64,000 bases of DNA from Bacteroidota bacterium (GTDB lineage Bacteria > Bacteroidota > Bacteroidia > Sphingobacteriales > Sphingobacteriaceae), in contig JAMFRP010000006.1 in assembly GCA_026224775.1 (NCBI GenBank), positions 186,001 to 250,000 on the forward strand, given 5' to 3'. Of the stretch, positions 61,905 through 64,000 are shown one piece after another. The notes under the pieces are model-generated. The model was not told where the DNA came from. It saw only the letters and a list, made by a program, of their open reading frames with translations, and searched no databases. Every line of letters starts with the position of its first letter. Positions within the stretch are counted from its first letter, which is position 1. A program made the translations under genes and the position numbers.

Positions 61905-63095
61905 TTACTTCATAACAGTAACCCTCCTTCCTTCAATTTTAAAGTGAACGTCTCCATTAAATTCAAGCATTTTTAGTATTGCAGAAAGGTTTCTGGTCCT
62001 GGAGATTTTACCAGAAAAAGTTAATTCAGCATCGGGCTTTACCTGGTAAACCACATTAACATTATACCACCTGGATATCTTGCCCATAATGCTTTCCATA
62101 TTCTCATTAAACTTAAAGTAACCATCTTTCCACGCAATAACTTCCTCCAGATCCACATCTCTGGTAACTTTTATGGCATCTGCCGTGGTTTGTGATTGTT
62201 CACCCGGTATTAGTAGTTTAGTATTGCCATTATCCGAGATTTTTACTGACCCTTCTAATAGCGTAGTTTTTATACTTTTTTCATCACTATAGGCCATAAC
62301 ATCAAAGTGGGTACCTAATACTTCAATCGTTTGACCCTGGCTGATTACTTTAAAAGGCATAGCTTTATTATGTACAACCTCAAAATATACCTCGCCGGTT
62401 ATTTCTACTTTACGTTCATTACCTGAAAATACTGTTGGGTATTTAATAGACGATTCAGCATTTAGCCAAACATTCGTGCCATCAGCAAGGGTTAAATGAT
62501 ATTGCCCTCCAACGGGCGTGGTCATCATATTATATTCTGTTTTAGCAGTTGTTGTATTATCGGCGGATTGATCTTGCAGATAAACTACTTCACCATTAGC
62601 CGTTTTACTTATAGTGGTGCTCCCTTGTTGTGCAAGCTTTCCATTCCTGCTATCAGTAAGAACAATTTTTTTACCGTTAGCCAGCGTTAAAATCGCTTTA
62701 TTACCGCCTGGTGAAACATCGTACAGCTGATTCTGACTGAATTGTTGTTTAGTGTATTTTTTGTGCAGACCAAAATAAACGCCAACAGAAATGAATATTA
62801 AAATAGCAGCTGCAGCAGAATATCTGATAGTATAGGCCAGTTTAGTTTTGGCAACTAATACCACAACAGGTGTCTCATTTTGAAGGATTTGTTGTAATCT
62901 GAGATCAAGTTTTTTACGCAAATCATCAGAAATTTCATTTTTATTTACCGGCAGGGCAAGTTGACTCAATACCAGCTCTTTATAAACAGTATTTTCTTCA
63001 GCATCTGATAACAAATCGATGAGCTGCTCAGCTTCGTCAGCAGAACATTCATTATTTAAAAGTTTATCAAATAGTATTTGAGCATTATTTTCCAT
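61905..63095 (-). CDS. FecR-family anti-sigma factor
   Basis: A 396-residue protein. The cytoplasmic anti-sigma part is about residues 1-85 (L-N-N-E-C-S-A-D-E-A-E-Q-L), followed by a membrane helix (about 90-112) and a periplasmic FecR domain (T-P-V-G-G-Q-Y-H-L-T-L-A-D-G-T near residue 192) with a C-terminal STN-interacting part (I-S-R-W-Y-N-V-N-V near residue 341). It holds the sigma factor upstream inactive until the STN domain of the SusC receptor signals that substrate is bound. It lies 83 bases after the sigma gene. Confidence 0.95.
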   Translation of the reverse strand: MENNAQILFDKLLNNECSADEAEQLIDLLSDAEENTVYKELVLSQLALPVNKNEISDDLRKKLDLRLQQILQNETPVVVLVAKTKLAYTIRYSAAAAILIFISVGVYFGLHKKYTKQQFSQNQLYDVSPGGNKAILTLANGKKIVLTDSRNGKLAQQGSTTISKTANGEVVYLQDQSADNTTTAKTEYNMMTTPVGGQYHLTLADGTNVWLNAESSIKYPTVFSGNERKVEITGEVYFEVVHNKAMPFKVISQGQTIEVLGTHFDVMAYSDEKSIKTTLLEGSVKISDNGNTKLLIPGEQSQTTADAIKVTRDVDLEEVIAWKDGYFKFNENMESIMGKISRWYNVNVVYQVKPDAELTFSGKISRTRNLSAILKMLEFNGDVHFKIEGRRVTVMK

Positions 63096-63178
63096 AATAC
63101 GTCTGTATATTTTACTTAAGACGCTTGAAAAATAGAAATGGGGGGATAGTTATTGTATTCTCTATATAAAAGTTGTAT

Positions 63179-63793
63179 TTATTTTATATAATGATTGAAG
63201 GTAAAATATAAAAGAAGACCAAAAGAGGTATCTGAATTGGATAATAGATAGCTTTTTACAATTTTATTAGCATTACTTAAATATTCCTTTACAGTATGTG
63301 GCGAAATACCCATTTTTAAAGCCACTTCCTTGTAAGAATCACCATCGATTTTACAAAATTGGTAAACTTTGAGTTGCTGAGGTGAGAGCTGACTTAATGC
63401 CTTTTGCAAAATGCCGTTGCTTTCGCGATAGTGTAATGCTTCTTCTATATGTTCATAGTAAGTAGTTGAAACCGAAATAAAATGGTCCTGCATTTTTTTA
63501 TCACGTTTTAACTTTCTGAAAAAGTCATACACAAGGTTTTGTGCAACCCGGCATAAATATGCCAGGAAACTCGATTCTATACTCAATTCGTCCCTTTTTT
63601 GCCAAACCTTTGTAAACAACTCCTGTACCAGTTCTTCGGCGATTTGTTCATCTTTTACCATTTTATATACGTTCAGATATAGTTGAGGGCTATACTGTCT
63701 GTATAATTTCGCAAATGCAAACTCATTACCGTCGCGCAGCATTCCTAATAATTCACTGTCAGAAAGGTGAGTGTAGTCAGCCTGGACTTTCAT
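63179..63793 (-). CDS. ECF-type RNA polymerase sigma factor
   Basis: A 204-residue sigma-70-family (ECF) factor. Region 2 has F-A-K-L-Y-R-Q-Y and E-L-V-Q-E-L-F-T-K-V-W near residue 55, and region 4 near the C-terminus has Y-K-E-V-A-L-K-M-G-I-S-P-H-T-V-K-E-Y. It should direct transcription of the SusC/SusD genes once released by FecR. ATG at 63793. Upstream sequence to the window end is AT-rich, with no clear gene. Confidence 0.95.
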   Translation of the reverse strand: MKVQADYTHLSDSELLGMLRDGNEFAFAKLYRQYSPQLYLNVYKMVKDEQIAEELVQELFTKVWQKRDELSIESSFLAYLCRVAQNLVYDFFRKLKRDKKMQDHFISVSTTYYEHIEEALHYRESNGILQKALSQLSPQQLKVYQFCKIDGDSYKEVALKMGISPHTVKEYLSNANKIVKSYLLSNSDTSFGLLLYFTFNHYIK

Positions 63794-64000
63794 TGTATCT
63801 AAATTATCAATTATTTAATATGATTTCAACAATCAGTTAACATTTTTATTACTAATACAACAAGTCGACTTACTTTTTGCTAAAATACCATCAAAATTCA
63901 ATACTATTTATCCTTGGAACAGCGCTAGAAGCAAGTGTCCATTCCGAAACCTTCCGCCTGTTTGTTCACTTAAAGTACCGTGGAAAATAAAGGTGTGTAG
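63794..64000. other. AT-rich sequence at the window edge
   Basis: I see no gene that I can support. A minus-strand frame is open from the window edge to a stop near 63914, but the 30 residues are not recognisable. The region should contain the promoter of the sigma factor gene, with a weak TTG-N20-TAATTTAG-like pattern just upstream of the ATG. Confidence 0.4.

Noticed and set aside
63912..64000. Short minus-strand frame open to the window edge
   Set aside because: Only 30 codons are visible, with no recognisable sequence, so no claim can be made.

Overview
The window looks like chromosomal DNA of a Bacteroidota bacterium, most likely family Sphingobacteriaceae (Mucilaginibacter or Pedobacter-like). 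The evidence is a SusC/SusD pair with a FecR/ECF-sigma switch, a secreted protein with a gliding-motility-type (type 9 secretion) C-terminus, an LruC-domain lipoprotein, many Bacteroidota-style lipoproteins, promoters of the TAnnTTTG type and weak ribosome binding sites. The genus is inferred. I saw no tRNA, rRNA operon, CRISPR array, insertion sequence or prophage.

Layout: 1-7 kb holds an MgtC-like membrane protein (cut by the window edge), a GlcD-type FAD oxidase, folB, a glutaryl-CoA-dehydrogenase-like enzyme, a TPR sensor kinase and a GH1 beta-glucosidase. 7.3-14.6 kb has an AraC regulator, an aldo/keto reductase, a DinB-like protein, a lipoprotein-SCO-cytochrome c operon, the RNase P RNA gene, an NtrC-type response regulator, msrA and a DUF3820 protein. 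14.8-18.8 kb has an LruC lipoprotein and a sorbosone-dehydrogenase/cytochrome c pair. 18.9-24.2 kb (minus strand) is a RidA / D-serine-dehydratase-like / M19 dipeptidase operon followed by a GH63-type glucosidase. 24.5-27.4 kb is cydAB plus a 5'-nucleotidase, then a two-lobed pepsin-like lipoprotein on the minus strand.

28.9-35.6 kb is a TetR-controlled RND tripartite efflux system with a 13-base palindrome upstream of both the regulator and the pump genes. 35.7-38.3 kb is a second TetR unit (TetR, MFS exporter, isochorismatase-like protein) with its own palindromes. 38.36-45.6 kb is a TPP-riboswitch-led thiamine operon: thiS, thiC, a TenI/ThiE-like paralogue, thiE, thiG, thiH, a ThiF-rhodanese fusion and thiD.

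45.6-47.5 kb has an AraC regulator and a short-chain dehydrogenase broken by one frameshift. 47.6-52.1 kb holds a 1399-residue secreted protein, in which two seven-bladed YVTN propellers are inserted into copies of one repeated domain, preceded by a small protein resembling the N-terminus of a FecR anti-sigma factor. 52.5-54.2 kb is a pair of uncharacterised envelope genes. 54.5-63.8 kb is a minus-strand nutrient-uptake locus: ECF sigma, FecR, SusC, SusD, TlpA-like protein and a basic-secretory-protein-type metallopeptidase, with a DUF3606 protein beyond.

The genes describe an aerobic or microaerobic heterotroph that takes up glycans or peptides through TonB-linked receptors, degrades glycosides, makes thiamine and exports toxic compounds. 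All functional assignments rest on reading the sequence and on family knowledge; no database search was run.
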